Below are positions 11,732-22,260 of a DNA stretch of 64,000 nt, one piece after another (the stretch's first letter is position 1; each line of letters opens with the position of its first letter). This DNA is from Rhodamnia argentea. Its lineage: Eukaryota; Streptophyta; Magnoliopsida; Myrtales; Myrtaceae. The DNA is taken from contig NC_063150.1 of the NCBI RefSeq assembly GCF_020921035.1, positions 9,300,001 to 9,364,000 of the forward strand. The letters run 5' to 3'. The translations under genes and the position numbers were made by a program. Below the pieces are notes generated by a model, which was not told where the DNA came from, did no database searches, and worked only from the letters and a program-made list of their open reading frames with translations.

Positions 11732-11960
11732 TTGTTGGGAGAATACAGCAGAAGTACGATATCTTTGCCCTAAGAGATTACCAAAAGATAACTCAAGTCC
11801 AAACCCGTTAACATATCCGGTTGAACTCATGTTTACTCAAAAGCTTAAATTAATGAGTTATGAGCTAACTTAGATATTAGTTGCTCCATATCACACCAAT
11901 TCTTTGATGTGGGATTTTTCTAATACTATTCACAATTGAATCCTAACAATCTTCCTCTCA
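11732..11960. repeat. Dispersed repeat F4, copy 2 (possible LTR fragment)
   Basis: Collinear with 502-760. It starts at 'ttgttgggagaatacagcag' and ends near 'gaatcctaacaatcttcctc'. See copy 1. Confidence 0.5.
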
Positions 11961-11995
11961 CGAGTGAGCTCTGGTGTTAGGTATGTTCTCTCTTA

Positions 11996-12095
11996 AAAGG
12001 TTTTAGGACTCAATTAGCAAAAAAAAAAAAATTATGACTGAATTGACACAATTATAATAAGCTTAATAATTTTTTTTTCTGTAATTCTCCCTTTC
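11996..12095. repeat. F1 right-arm fragment
   Basis: 'aaaaggttttaggactcaat', then 'gactgaattgacacaattat' and a terminal 'aataatttttttttctgtaa' match the outer part of F1 right arms. There is no left arm. Confidence 0.5.
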
Positions 12096-12199
12096 ACATT
12101 GGGAAAGATGTAAAAGATCAATTTTCGTATAAAAGCAAAAGCAGATTTATTTTATCATTAATATGGCGGGTACTTGAGTGAATGTCCAGGCTTCGGGAT

Positions 12200-12420
12200 C
12201 GGGCCTAAGCAAATGACCCTTAAACAAAAACTCAGGCCGGCGCCCACCCATTTATAGCCATCGGCTTCGGCTCCCTCGTTCGATCACCGTCTTTGCCGTC
12301 GACTCTCTAAGTGACCAAACAATGCCGGATGCGACGACATTCGCACCATCGGATATCTGGTGTGCAGGCAACCGTTTGTGGGAGGTAGGGTTATCTGTTT
12401 TTAAATTATATTACTGTACA
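12200..12420. repeat. 3' flank shared by UGT-B and UGT-C (UGT-B copy)
   Basis: The segment 'gccatcggcttcggctccct' followed by a 'ccgtctttgccgt' and a 'cattcgcaccat' motif is paralleled at 16560-16800 downstream of UGT-C. The tandem duplication unit therefore extends beyond the stop codon. Confidence 0.5.
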
Positions 12421-12581
12421 TATGTACGTATTGAACACACAAGCTTGGGTTAAGAGTCCTAAACCATATCCAACTCATCCGTACACTCCGACCAAAACCT
12501 TTGCCATATTCAAGAACTGTTCCGTCGGTCTCCGTTATTGTCCCCCTATTCTGCTCACGCCATGCATGTGTCCGAACGCCC

Positions 12582-14202
12582 TTAACGGGATTTCTTAATC
12601 TGGTGGCCCCTCGTTTGGCAATCTTCCTTCATTTTGCGCAGGGACTCGTAGGAGCTGCCCCCTCTCGCCACCGCCATTTCCGCGCTCCTCTTGACTTCTT
12701 TGACCCTGGCTCTTGTAGCGTGCCCTTCTTCTCCCACCATCACTGTCCTCACCAGCTCCTCTACCTCCTCCCTCACCACGATCTCCTTCGACGGCAGCGC
12801 CTTCGGCCGGACCGCCACCCCTATCTCCTCCGCGAGGAGCGTCGCGTTCAGCCTTTGCTCCGCGTACAGCGGCCAGGCGATCATGGGCACCCCGTTCGTC
12901 ATGCTCTCCAGGGTCGAGTTCCACCCGCAATGAGATAGGAAGCCGCCCACGGATGGATGGCTCAGGATTTCCACCTGTGGGCCCCACGATGGGAGTACTA
13001 ATCCGCGGTCGCGCGTGCGTGCCGTGAATCCAACCGGCAAAAAGCTCAGAACCTCGTCGCCGTCGCCACCCTTTCCCGCGTCGAAGAATGACCCATCAAG
13101 AGACTTGACGGTTGGTCGCCGGAGTACCCATATGAACCTACGAAATTATACATTTGTAAGAGGAAGGAATTTTATCGAGTATGTAATCAAATAGCACTAA
13201 TACAAAGCTTAGTTTATACGTGCTACGCTTTTTCATTTCTGCTTTTCGGAATATCATTAGGTTAAGGGCGTGCCCGGACAGTTATCCAAATCTCAAACCG
13301 CACCTTTGTTGGCTCAGCTCCAATCCCCAAGCCAGCTCCACTAGCTGCTCAGCCGACAAAGTCCCTCCACTTCCAAACGAGACGAACATCACCGACTCGC
13401 TCGGCTGCTTATCCAGCCATACCAGCAGCTCCTTCCCCAGACCGGCTCGTCTGACCGGTCTAATGAGCGGCCCAACTGTGTATACAGGACCGTTCACCAC
13501 CCGGCCCAAAAACTCTTCCTTCCTCAGTGCGGCGAGCGTCTCGGCCTGCAAATCCTCCCACACATTCAACAAGATTCCATCTGCCATCCGGATCTCGCCA
13601 GCCTGCCTCACGTACTCGCGGTATTGCTGGTTGGATCGGTCCAGCATCGGGTCCACCACGTCCTCCGGTCGGACCGGCTTGCAACCCGGGATCTCGAGCG
13701 GTTCGGTTCGGTCCACGTACTCTCCCTTCACTTCCTTGTCTAGCGTCGGCGAGTATATGGCCAACGCAAGAAACCATGCGTTGGAAGTGTTGTAGACGTA
13801 CTTTGGGATCCCCAACTCGTCGCCAATGCACAGGTGCTCCGTCCCGAACAAGTCCACGATGAGGACATCGGGCCGCACATCCATCGCCACGAGCGCGGAC
13901 CTGAACGCCGGCCTTGCCTCGCGCATCATGACCGCAAGCCTCGTGGCCAGGGCGGCATCCTCACCGAGGCCTGAGGCCGAGAGTTCAGGGGGAGGGAGCT
14001 CCAAAACGTCGAGGAGCTTGGTGGTCATGGCGAACTCGATGATCTCGGCCTCGGCGCCCGAGGCCTGCAACGGAAGGATGAAGACGGTCACCTGGAAGCC
14101 ATGGTCAGCGACGAGGCGCTTGCCAAGCTCGATGACTGGGATGAGGTGGCCCATGCCAGGGCTCGAGAGGAGCGCGGCATGGAGCTTTTTCGGCTTCTCC
14201 AT
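12582..14202 (-). CDS. UGT72-family UDP-glycosyltransferase with one intron (UGT-B)
   Basis: Two exons: 14202-13304 and 13137-12582. Joining them gives 484 residues. The catalytic pair is His19 (SPGMGHLIP) and Asp117 (IVDLFGTEHL). Exon 2 carries the complete PSPG box, starting WGPQVEILSHPSVGGFLSHC and ending PLYAEQ. The 166-bp intron (13138-13303) is phase 2, splitting the Arg codon of LSQQR|FIWVLRRP, with donor AAAG|GTGCGG and acceptor TTTCGTAG. Read-through would give a 306-residue protein ending CGLRFG that lacks the donor-sugar domain. The C-terminal domain has lost the 'PP' loop seen in UGT-A and carries FFDAGKGGDGDE instead. It should glucosylate a phenolic, like UGT-A; the acceptor is unknown. 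Confidence 0.9.
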
Positions 14203-14699
14203 CGATGAGTTGGAGGAGAAGAGGTCGAAATCTTTGGAATGAAGTGAAGCTCAGAGCGCGTATGAAGAAGTCATGTCAGCTACAAGTTTACAACCCGGGC
14301 TGGTGAGGGGGTCTTTAAGGAGGTTGAGAATCCAACTTTGGGGAGGTTGATCCAATGGTTGGTGGTTCTGCTTTGACTTTATAAATGTCCAGAGATGCAA
14401 GATAAAGTGCGGAACCAACACAAGCCATTCGATCGTATGAGTAATTCGAGATCGATCGTACGTGATTTATGGTTCAAGCTCGAACTCCTCGTTGCTCAAC
14501 TCGGTAGGCTCGCGAGCTAATTCGAGCTTCTATGATTATTTTTAAAACGTTATAGTATCTTTAAAGTAAACAAAGAATTCATAAAATTATATCCCTTACA
14601 GATATACATATACTGCAGAGAAAATTACTAAAGCTTGTCAAGATCGAGTCCAAACTTGAATTCGGGATGCATTTATAATAGATTGTGATCAAATCGAGT

Positions 14700-14945
14700 C
14701 GACCTAAAAGTAGGAGCCCAGTGGAGCTACAACTTGATGACGCATTAACGCGTGGATTCCACTATACTAAACCAGTATTATTCACTTATAGTTGAGTTCA
14801 TTTCCCACGTCATTCTTTCGTGAACTCGAAAGATTCCGGCGAGAACAGTGACGAGCGCTAGAGAAAAGACAAAACAGGCAATGTGGAAGCCTTAGTCAAT
14901 TCTATGGCGTGGCCCAAGAAAAGATAAGATCGTATATTAATAATG
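14700..14945. repeat. Upstream block of UGT-B, repeat unit 1
   Basis: It contains 'gattccactatac', 'gagttcatttcccacgtcat', 'aagattccggcgag' and 'ggcaatgtggaagccttagt' followed by 'ctatggcgtggcc.aagaaaagat'. The same order recurs, diverged, at 15145-15260, 15600-15900, upstream of UGT-C (22170-22260, 22770-22830) and upstream of the UGT-D stub (29090-29250). Confidence 0.6.
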
Positions 14946-15144
14946 AGATATGCTTTTCTGGTAGTATTGTTAAGACAGGTACAATCTCAATCATATACTC
15001 AAACATCATTATCGCGTGTTTTGTATAAAACATTCATTAATTGAGAGGTTGTGTGGTTAGAAATAGCGACAAGTACTATTAGGCTGTCGGGTTAGTAGCT
15101 TCTATTGACAATAGAAACCTAAGCGAGTCTTTAAACTACTTAAA

Positions 15145-15275
15145 CAGGCGATGTGGAAACCTTAGTCAATGCTATGGCGTGGCCTAAGAAAAGATGGGAT
15201 CATAAAGTGACAATCGTAGGGTGCTCCATTTGGTGACGCCCTTGATGACCAGGCACCTCTCATTTAAGTTTAACC
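15145..15275. repeat. Upstream block of UGT-B, repeat unit 2 (partial)
   Basis: 'aggcgatgtggaaaccttag', then 'ctatggcgtggcctaagaaa', and then a 'tccatttggtgacgcccttg' tail. The tail is shared with unit 3. Confidence 0.6.
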
Positions 15276-15599
15276 ATTTTAAGATCTGCTCAATTATTAC
15301 TTGAGATTGGCATACTGATCCGGAGTCGAACTCAAACTCATATTTAGCTTGAATTCCACATTCATTTATAAGTTGTGAAAATTTAAGGCACTATTGCCCA
15401 CTATTTTCTGAAATTTAATCGGATGAATACGTCATTTAATATCTAAGTATTCAACGCTCCTTAAACTGTTACATCAAAATTTAAATATTTTAACGATTAC
15501 AGTCAAGTTGAGTTGAATTGAAGTCATGTATGTTAATTTTTCCATTCGCGCCAAGATTAAGCAAGAAATTAAATTACTCGATCGAGGTCGAGATGAGTT

Positions 15600-15910
15600 G
15601 AGTTTCAAAACCCTAAAAACGAGAGTCAAGTCAAGCTCAAACTCGACGCCATATGCGTGAATTTGATTCGAGCAAAGGCGTTAGTAGATTTCACTTGCTA
15701 CGTGATTTGTTCGTGAGCCCTAAAAATTCCGGCAAGAAAAGTCACAGAAGAGGGAATTAAAGCAAGCATTCGATGTGGGAAAGGCTTGATCGATTCCATC
15801 AAGTCGCTTCGGATAAGATAGGACCCCTAATGGTCATAATCATGTTTTTTCTCCATTTGATGGCGCCCTTGATCGACAGGCATCTTTCATCTCTAACATA
15901 TAAATTAAGG
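15600..15910. repeat. Upstream block of UGT-B, repeat unit 3
   Basis: A more divergent copy of the block: 'ttcgtgagccctaaaaattc', 'ccggcaagaaaagtcac', 'cgatgtgggaaaggcttg' and 'tttgatggcgcccttgatcg'. The spacing between motifs is kept. The 76-codon minus-strand frame over its end is not supported as a gene. Confidence 0.55.
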
Positions 15911-16559
15911 CTAGACCTTTCCCTCACGTAACTATCGAAACCGATGTCATAATCATGTTTTTCTCCTGGTCCTATGGTCCCAGGAGATGTCATGCCTTTA
16001 TAATATTTCCCTATTGGATTGAAATACACAACAGATCTCAGCTTAAACTAGGGTAATTTCATTTTCGCTTCCAGATGCAAAGAATAAAGAGGGTACAAAG
16101 AGGCACATGGCTCCCGAGACCATAGACTCGCGAGGAGTCAAAGAGGCAATTCTATGGTCTTCAAGAGACATCTTCTCCGTGTAATTCTCACCATTGGATT
16201 GAAATGTAAAAAATCTCGGTCGTTCAATAGATCTCTGTCCGAACGGTTGTCACATTTTTTCTCTTTTCAATCTAACGGTGAAAAAGCTAAGGAGACACGG
16301 TGACCCTTAGGGGGACCATATAAACTCATCCGGGGCAGTTAAGGTTGATTCTATGGTTCTAAGCATCTCTGAAAACGAAACAGAGAAAGATAATCATTAT
16401 AGAGCATTGCTAGCCTGACGTCGCCGTTAAGTAACGGTGCAATGCACAGCACTATGTTTGGAAAAAAAAGTTGGTCTTATTTTCAGAAACAAAATTTACT
16501 CGTATCATTTAAAGGGGAGAGCTAAAGGTGAAGAAGCCACCATTCAGGATGAAAAGCTG
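15911..16559. other. Intergenic, no gene seen
   Basis: Moderately complex spacer between the UGT-B upstream blocks and the UGT-C 3' flank. No supported coding frame, RNA gene or clear repeat. Confidence 0.4.
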
Positions 16560-16810
16560 AAGGCACCGTCTCGGGCCTTAGAAGACGACCCTTTACGGAC
16601 ATGGTCGCGGTTGCACATCACAGGATTAGGTCAATCAACCTAAGCCATCGGCTCCCTCTTCCGACCGCTGTCTTTTCCGTAGGTGCCTCTTTCCATTCTA
16701 TCTCTCTCTCTCTCTCTCACCGAGCAATTCATGCACAAGTAACAACGTTTGCACCATTGAATAATGGGAGTGATCAATTTCCGGTCTGTCCAATGAAATC
16801 GATGGATTAT
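16560..16810. repeat. 3' flank shared by UGT-B and UGT-C (UGT-C copy)
   Basis: 'taagccatcggctccctctt', a 'ccgctgtcttttccgt' motif and 'aacgtttgcaccattgaata' parallel 12250-12350. A short (CT)n tract lies at 16700-16720. Confidence 0.5.
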
Positions 16811-16929
16811 TCATAAGGATGAGCTACACATATTAATTTTAAAAATATTAAATAAAATTCAAGTTACATTTAAAAAACATAACCGATAGATCATTATGTT
16901 TACATTAAAGAAATATAAATAAATAAATA

Positions 16930-17060
16930 ATCGGCCCGGTCCGGTTCCAGGAGGAATCGGAACAAAAATCACCGATTCTAATTTATGAAATCGGGAACTG
17001 GACCGAACCAGCTAGTCCGGGCTGTTCCTGGTTCGATCAATCTATCTTGCTCATCCCTAC
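16930..17060. repeat. Fragment of the GGGGTGA-type TIR family (F3)
   Basis: 'ggcccggtccggttccagga', 'gaaatcgggaactggaccga' and the terminal 'ttgctcatccctac' match the right-end structure of the element at 43200-43764. Confidence 0.45.
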
Positions 17061-17322
17061 TAAACAATTGACGGCAGGCACAAAGAATGATTAAGAGGGA
17101 GGGTTTTTCATGTTGAATGTACGCGAGTACACTTATTTGCTCATCCATACAACAAGTTATTGGGAGAGTACTGAAAGCAATGTCTCCTCTACCGAGGACA
17201 CTTGAACGGGGAAGGAGCCCTACATCATCAATACACTTGAACCAACTCAACCATTGTACTGCCAAATCTGCATTATTGATAATTATTCCATTCTACCGAA
17301 GGCCATGCACGCATGCGACGAC

Positions 17323-19494
17323 TTAATGAGCTTTCATAATCTGGTGGATCCTCTTTTTGCAATCTTCCTTCATTTTGCGCAGGGACTCGTAGGAAGTACC
17401 CCCTTCGGCCACGGCCTCTTCTGCGCTCCTCTGCAGCTCCTTGACTCTAGCTCTTATCGCCTGCCCTCCTTCCTCCACCATCATCGTCCTCACCAGCTTC
17501 GCTATCTCCTCCCTCCCCGCCACCTCCTTCGACGGCAGCTCCTTCGGCCGGATCGCCGCCCCGACCTCCTCCGCTAGGAGTGTCGCGTTTAGCCTTTGCT
17601 CGGCGTACAGTGGCCAGGCGATCATGGGCACCCCGTTCAGTATGCTCTCTAGGGTCGAGTTCCATCCACAGTGAGATAGGAAGCCGCCCACGCATGGATG
17701 GCTCAGGATCTCTGCCTGCGGGCCCCATGACGGGAGTACTAATCCGACGTCGCGGGTACGTACCGTGAATCCGTCTGGCAGAAAGCTCGAAAGCTCGTCG
17801 TTGCCACCGCCTGCCTTCCCCGCATCAAAGAACGATCCGTCATCGAGAGATTTGACAGTTGGTTTTCGAAGTATCCATATAAACCTACGAAATTATACAT
17901 TTGTAAGATGAAAGAATTTATCGAGTATATAACCAAAAAACACCAAAACAAAGGTTAATTTAGAATACCACACCTTTTTATTTATTCTTTTTGGATTATT
18001 ATTGTAAGGCCTTCCCCGAGTGCGAAAAAAAGTTACACTGAAAATGATCTTAATAAAAATGTTTTTATCATTATATTTTTCTTCATCCTTAACGAGAGAT
18101 TGGTCAGAGGAAGGGGATAATTTCCTACAACCGACCTGTTAACGGTAAAACCACATACCATGTACATATTAACTTGAAAAATTCACCATCTTTTAAGTTT
18201 CAGTTTATCTCGCGAAAAATTGATGACTTGAAATACATTATCAAAAAAATTGATAACTTTTATTGCTTATAAAAATGAATGCACAAAAGACATTCTCATG
18301 TCTGCGAAATTATTTAGACATAAATTATTATCGATAATGAAATAATACTTCGTTGACTAATTATTTTAAACTGTACAAACGATCATTTTTAAGAAAGTAC
18401 TCATTATCCGTGAAACAAATTAAGCCTAAGAAAAATATTTTTTCTCCGTGTCCCAGGCGCCAAGATTTTGGAAGGAGGCAAAAGAAAATCAGAAGATGAT
18501 CATCAAGATAAGATTTAATCTAAATGGTCAAAAAGAGATGAAAATTGTCCCAAAAGTCCTAAATCTATTGCACCTTTACTAATCCAATCCTATAACCTTT
18601 AAATTTTATCAATTGAGTACTAAACATTATTATGTTTTGTCAATTGAGTCTATCCGATCAATTTTGATAAAAAAAATTCGTTGATGTGGATGCTAACTAT
18701 CCTATGTAGCACGATCGGTCCTTAGTGGACAATTTTAATACTATTCTAATGCATTTTTTTGAATTTTTTATTTTTTCTTTACTTTTTTCGTTTTTCCTTT
18801 TGTTTTTCCCTCCTATGGTCATTATTGGGCCTCGTCGACCTCCGCCGTCCTCAGCCAAGGCTTGTCCTGACCGAATTGGGCGAGGGTCGCCCCCGTAGGC
18901 CTGGCAAGGGCTGCCAGCCCCTATGAAGCACCGACACGCCAAACCCCCCGGCGTGTCGGTGTCGGACGCGTGTCGGTATCCGACACGCGTCCGACACGCA
19001 TTCGACACGTGGTCAACTCGTGTCGAAGATCCGACACCCGGTCAACGCCAGCGACACGCCGGGGACACGCGAGTCGGTGAGGAGAGAGGGAGGGGAAAAG
19101 CAGATCCGAATGGCAGAGAACGGTAGGGGAGGGGGAAGAAGAGCGTCTCGGGCCATGAGAGAGATATGAGGGAGGAAGCCGGCGACGTGCGGCCAGTGCC
19201 CGAGCAGGGAACGGCCTTCGTGTGCGCCGGAGCAGAGAGAGCGAACGAGCCGAAGGACAGAGGGAGAGAGCGCCGGAGGAGAGACGAGCAGCAAAAATCA
19301 TAGTGGTCGACGTCGGGGTTGGTTTAGCGGGACAGAGAGGAGTGACACAGAGGAAGGGGTGCGAGATTTTTTAAGGAAGTAAAGAGACAGAGGGGTGGGG
19401 GGATATTTTCTCGCAGAGAGGAGAGAGAGAGATGAAAAGTGTGAGATGTTTTCGGTGATGTTTTCAAAAAGTAAAGAGAGAGAAGAGGGGCAGC

Positions 19495-19532
<38 letters not shown>

Positions 19533-21351
19533 AGGAGAGAGGTGACGCGCGTGTCAGAGATTTTTTCAAAAGTAAAGGGAGGATTCATGACATTAGTTTA
19601 TTTATTTTCTAGGCTGATTGAGATCAAATTACGAGAGTATTCATGACATTAGCTTTGTTTTTATTATAAGAACTATTTTTGTAAATTTTTCATTTTATAA
19701 AAAATTATAGAAATAATAATATATCATACATACATAAAAATATATTTAATATACAACGTGTCGAAAATCTCTATTTTTTAGAAATGACGTGTCGACGTGT
19801 CGTGTCGTGTCGCCCGTCTCGTATCGTTGTCGATGCTACTTAGGCCAGCCCTTGGCGAGGGTCGCCCTTGCCCAATTTGGCAAAGGGCAGCACTCGCATG
19901 CTCGATCCCGCAAGCGCGACCCTCGCCTGCGGCCGATAGAGGTAAAAATAAGAAAGAAAAAAGTGAATGAAAATGAAGAAATGAAAAAAAGAAAATAATT
20001 TAAAAATATGAAAATATTATTGAAAATTGTCTAGATCAATGTTAATCGTGCCGAGTAGGATAACCAGCATCCACATCAGCGATTTTTGATCAAAATTGGC
20101 CAGATAGACTTAATTGAAAAATTGTGAAAAAGATTTAGGACTCAATTGACAAACTTAAAAGTTTAGAATTGACTTTTGCGCAATAGGTTTAGGACATTTT
20201 GGACCAGCTATTATATCATATACTGTACAACAGATATTCTAAAAAGAACATTGTAAGTTAAAACAGAGTAAATAAAAAGTTTTTCTTTTTTCTTAAAGCG
20301 TGCGCGGGGCGGATTAGCAAGGAGAAAATGGTTAAAACCAGGCCCGCCCCGTGCTCCACCGAATGCCTCGTGGATCATTTCTGCATGTAATATTTTGCTC
20401 ATTCGGCCGGGTCGGTTCCCCGGACAGTTATCCAAATCTCAAACCGTACCTTTGTTGGCTCAGCTCCAATCCCCAAGCCAGCTCCACCAGCTGCTCAGCC
20501 GACAAAGTCCCTCCACTTCCAAACGAGACCAACATCACTGACTCGCTCGGCTGCTTATCCAGCCATTCCAGTAGCTCCTTCCCCAAACCGGACGGTCTGA
20601 CCGGTCTGATGAGCGGCCCAACCGTATATACCGGCCCTTTCGCGAACCGGCCCAAAAACTCCTCATTCCTCAGTGCGGCGAGCGTCTCCGCCTGCAAATC
20701 CTCCCACACATTCAACAAGATTCCATCTCCCATCGGTATCTCGCCAGCCAGCCTCACGTACTCGCGGTACTGCTGGTTGGATCGGTCCAGCATCTGGTCC
20801 ACCACGTCCTCCGGTCGGACCGGCTTGCAACCCGGGATCTCGAACGCTTCAGTCCGGTCCACATACTCTCCCTTCACTTCCTTGTCCAGCGTCGGCGTGT
20901 ATAAGAACGACGCAAGAAACCATGCATTGGATGGGACGTAGACGTACTTTGGGACCCCCAGCTCGTCGCCAATGCACAGATGCTCCGTCCCGAACAAGTC
21001 CACGATGAGGACATCGGGCCGGGACTCCATCGCGGCGAGCGCGGACCTGAACGCCGGCCGGGCCTCGCGCATCATGACCACAAGCCTTGTGAACACGGTG
21101 GCGTACGGGCTGAGGCCTGCAGCCGAGAGGTCGGGGGCCGGGAGCTCCACGACGTGGAGGAGCTTGGGGATCATGGCGGAGTCGATGATCTTGGCCTCGG
21201 CGTGGGAGGCCTGCGAGGAGGGGAGGACGAAGACAGTCGCCTCGAAGCCGTGGTCGGCGACAAGGCGCCTGCCGAGCTCGACGATGGGGATGAGGTGGCC
21301 CATGCCGGGGCTCGAGAGGAGCACGGCATGGAGCTTTTCCGGCTTCTCCAT
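17323..21351 (-). CDS. UGT72-family UDP-glycosyltransferase with a 2.6-kb transposon-laden intron (UGT-C)
   Basis: Two exons: 21351-20450 and 17884-17323, joining to 487 residues. The catalytic His is at residue 19 (SPGMGHLIP) and the Asp lies in IVDLFGTEHL. The PSPG box is intact (WGPQAEILSHPCVGGF..HCGWNSTLES..AEQ). Exon 2 is open from the acceptor onward: RFIWILRKPTVKS..., then SFLPDGFTVRTRD. The phase-2 intron (17885-20449) interrupts the same Arg codon as in UGT-B, with donor AAAG|GTACGG and acceptor TTTCGTAG. The outer parts of the intron match the UGT-B intron, so the extra 2.4 kb is later insertion. B and C are each other's closest paralogues. Both exons look intact, but expression depends on correct removal of the long intron. 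A broken gene split by insertion remains possible. Confidence 0.82.
18929..19835. mobile_element. Nested hAT-like non-autonomous element with GTGTCGG-rich ends
   Basis: The inverted ends are CACCGACACG (left) and the complement of CGTTGTCGATG (right, reading CATCGACAAC). They are flanked by ctatgaag (18921-18928) and ctacttag (19836-19843), 6 of 8 identical, as expected for a decayed 8-bp target-site duplication. Subterminal DNA at both ends is densely packed with GACACG/CGTGTC words in many orientations, typical of transposase-binding arrays. The interior has GA-rich simple sequence (19380-19560) but no transposase frame. The long open frames across the GA-rich part are compositional. Confidence 0.55.
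19499..19530. repeat. (GA)n microsatellite
   Basis: About 15 GA units inside the nested element in the UGT-C intron. Confidence 0.9.
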
Positions 21352-21596
21352 CGATTGAATTGGAGGAAGAGAGGTGGAAATCTATGGAATGGAGTTAGCT
21401 GAGAGTGTACGAAGAAGATATGTTGGCTGCAGTACAAGGTTTGGCGAGGGGGTCTTAAAGTAGTTTTGAGTATCCTACTTCTTGTGGTAGAAAATATTCA
21501 TAATATTGGTTGGTGGTGCCGTTGCATTTGATTATTCGAGATTGACCCACATGATTTACGGTGAAGCTCCAGCTCAGTCAATACTCAATTCGGCCG

Positions 21597-22125
21597 GGCC
21601 AATTTTCACCGGAAATCGCTCACATGGATGCAAGCTATCCTTGTGGTAAGGCCGACGCTAACCTGAAAATCATTTTAATAATTTTTTGAAATTTTTGTTT
21701 ATTTTTTCTTTTTCTTTTTCTTTTTCTTTTTTTTTCTTCTTTTCTTCATTTCTCCTTTTCATTTTTCTTTTTCCCTTTTTCCCTCTGCCAGCCTCAAATG
21801 AGAAACGCCTGGGACTAGGCTAGCGAGGGCCACCAATCGAGGGACAAAAACAAAAGAAAAAAAGTAAAGAAGAAAAAATAATAAAAAATAATAAAAAGTT
21901 CAAGAAAATACTAAAATATTATTAAATTTTCTTCACTTCAGTGTTGACCGTCCCACGTAGGTCAGCTATCATCCACATCATCGATTTCTGGCCAAAATTG
22001 ACGAGATAAACTCAATCCACAAAACGTTGAAAGGCTTAGGATTCAATTAACAAAATTAAACATTTATGATGAAATTGACAAAAGTGCAATAGGTTTAAGA
22101 TTTTTGGAACACTTTTTCCTACTAA
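21597..22125. repeat. F1 foldback element upstream of UGT-C (left arm shortened)
   Basis: The left arm starts internally ('ggccaattttcaccggaaat'), then a pyrimidine-rich tract and a short GC-rich core (21790-21840). The right arm is complete, ending 'gcaataggtttaagattttt'. It lies about 250 bp upstream of the UGT-C start codon and could affect its promoter. Confidence 0.6.
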
Positions 22126-22169
22126 AAAACATAATGCACAAATGGGTACTCTTGCATCAGGTGAATTGA

Positions 22170-22260
22170 GATCCGACCTTTAAAAGTACGAGTCATGTCG
22201 AGCTAAAATTTGACACCATGCATGGGCGGATTCCACTAAACGAGGGAATATTCAAGCTCC
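22170..22260. repeat. UGT upstream block, UGT-C copy
   Basis: 'ctttaaaagtacgagtcatg', 'gtcgagctaaaatttgacac', 'gcggattccactaaacg' and 'ggaatattcaagctcc' match the region upstream of the UGT-D stub at 29080-29150. The rest of the block continues at 22770-22830 ('gagttcactccccgcgtcat') after an insertion. Confidence 0.6.

Larger units (their letters stand above)
18541..20205. mobile_element. F1 foldback element inside the UGT-C intron, split by a nested element
   Basis: The left arm starts near 'aattgtcccaaaagtcctaa' (18545) and the right arm ends near 'gcaataggtttaggacattt' (about 20205), as reverse complements. The GC-rich core resumes on either side of the nested element: 'ggcaagggctgccagcccct' before it and 'gccagcccttggcgagggtc' after it. 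Without the nested 0.9 kb the element would be about 0.75 kb, the usual F1 size. Confidence 0.65.

Noticed and set aside
16380..16480. Possible small RNA gene
   Set aside because: No cloverleaf, 5S-like boxes or terminator could be recognised.
18921..19301. Long overlapping frames on both strands, Arg/Ser-rich
   Set aside because: They come from the GACACG-rich end and GA-rich interior of the nested hAT-like element.
19298..19588. Leu/Ser-rich 96-codon minus frame
   Set aside because: Low-complexity translation of the (GA)n/(CT)n tract.
20351..21402. Plus-strand frames of 110-196 codons opposite UGT-C exon 1
   Set aside because: Antisense shadows. The same antisense frames occur opposite UGT-B because the exons are paralogous.
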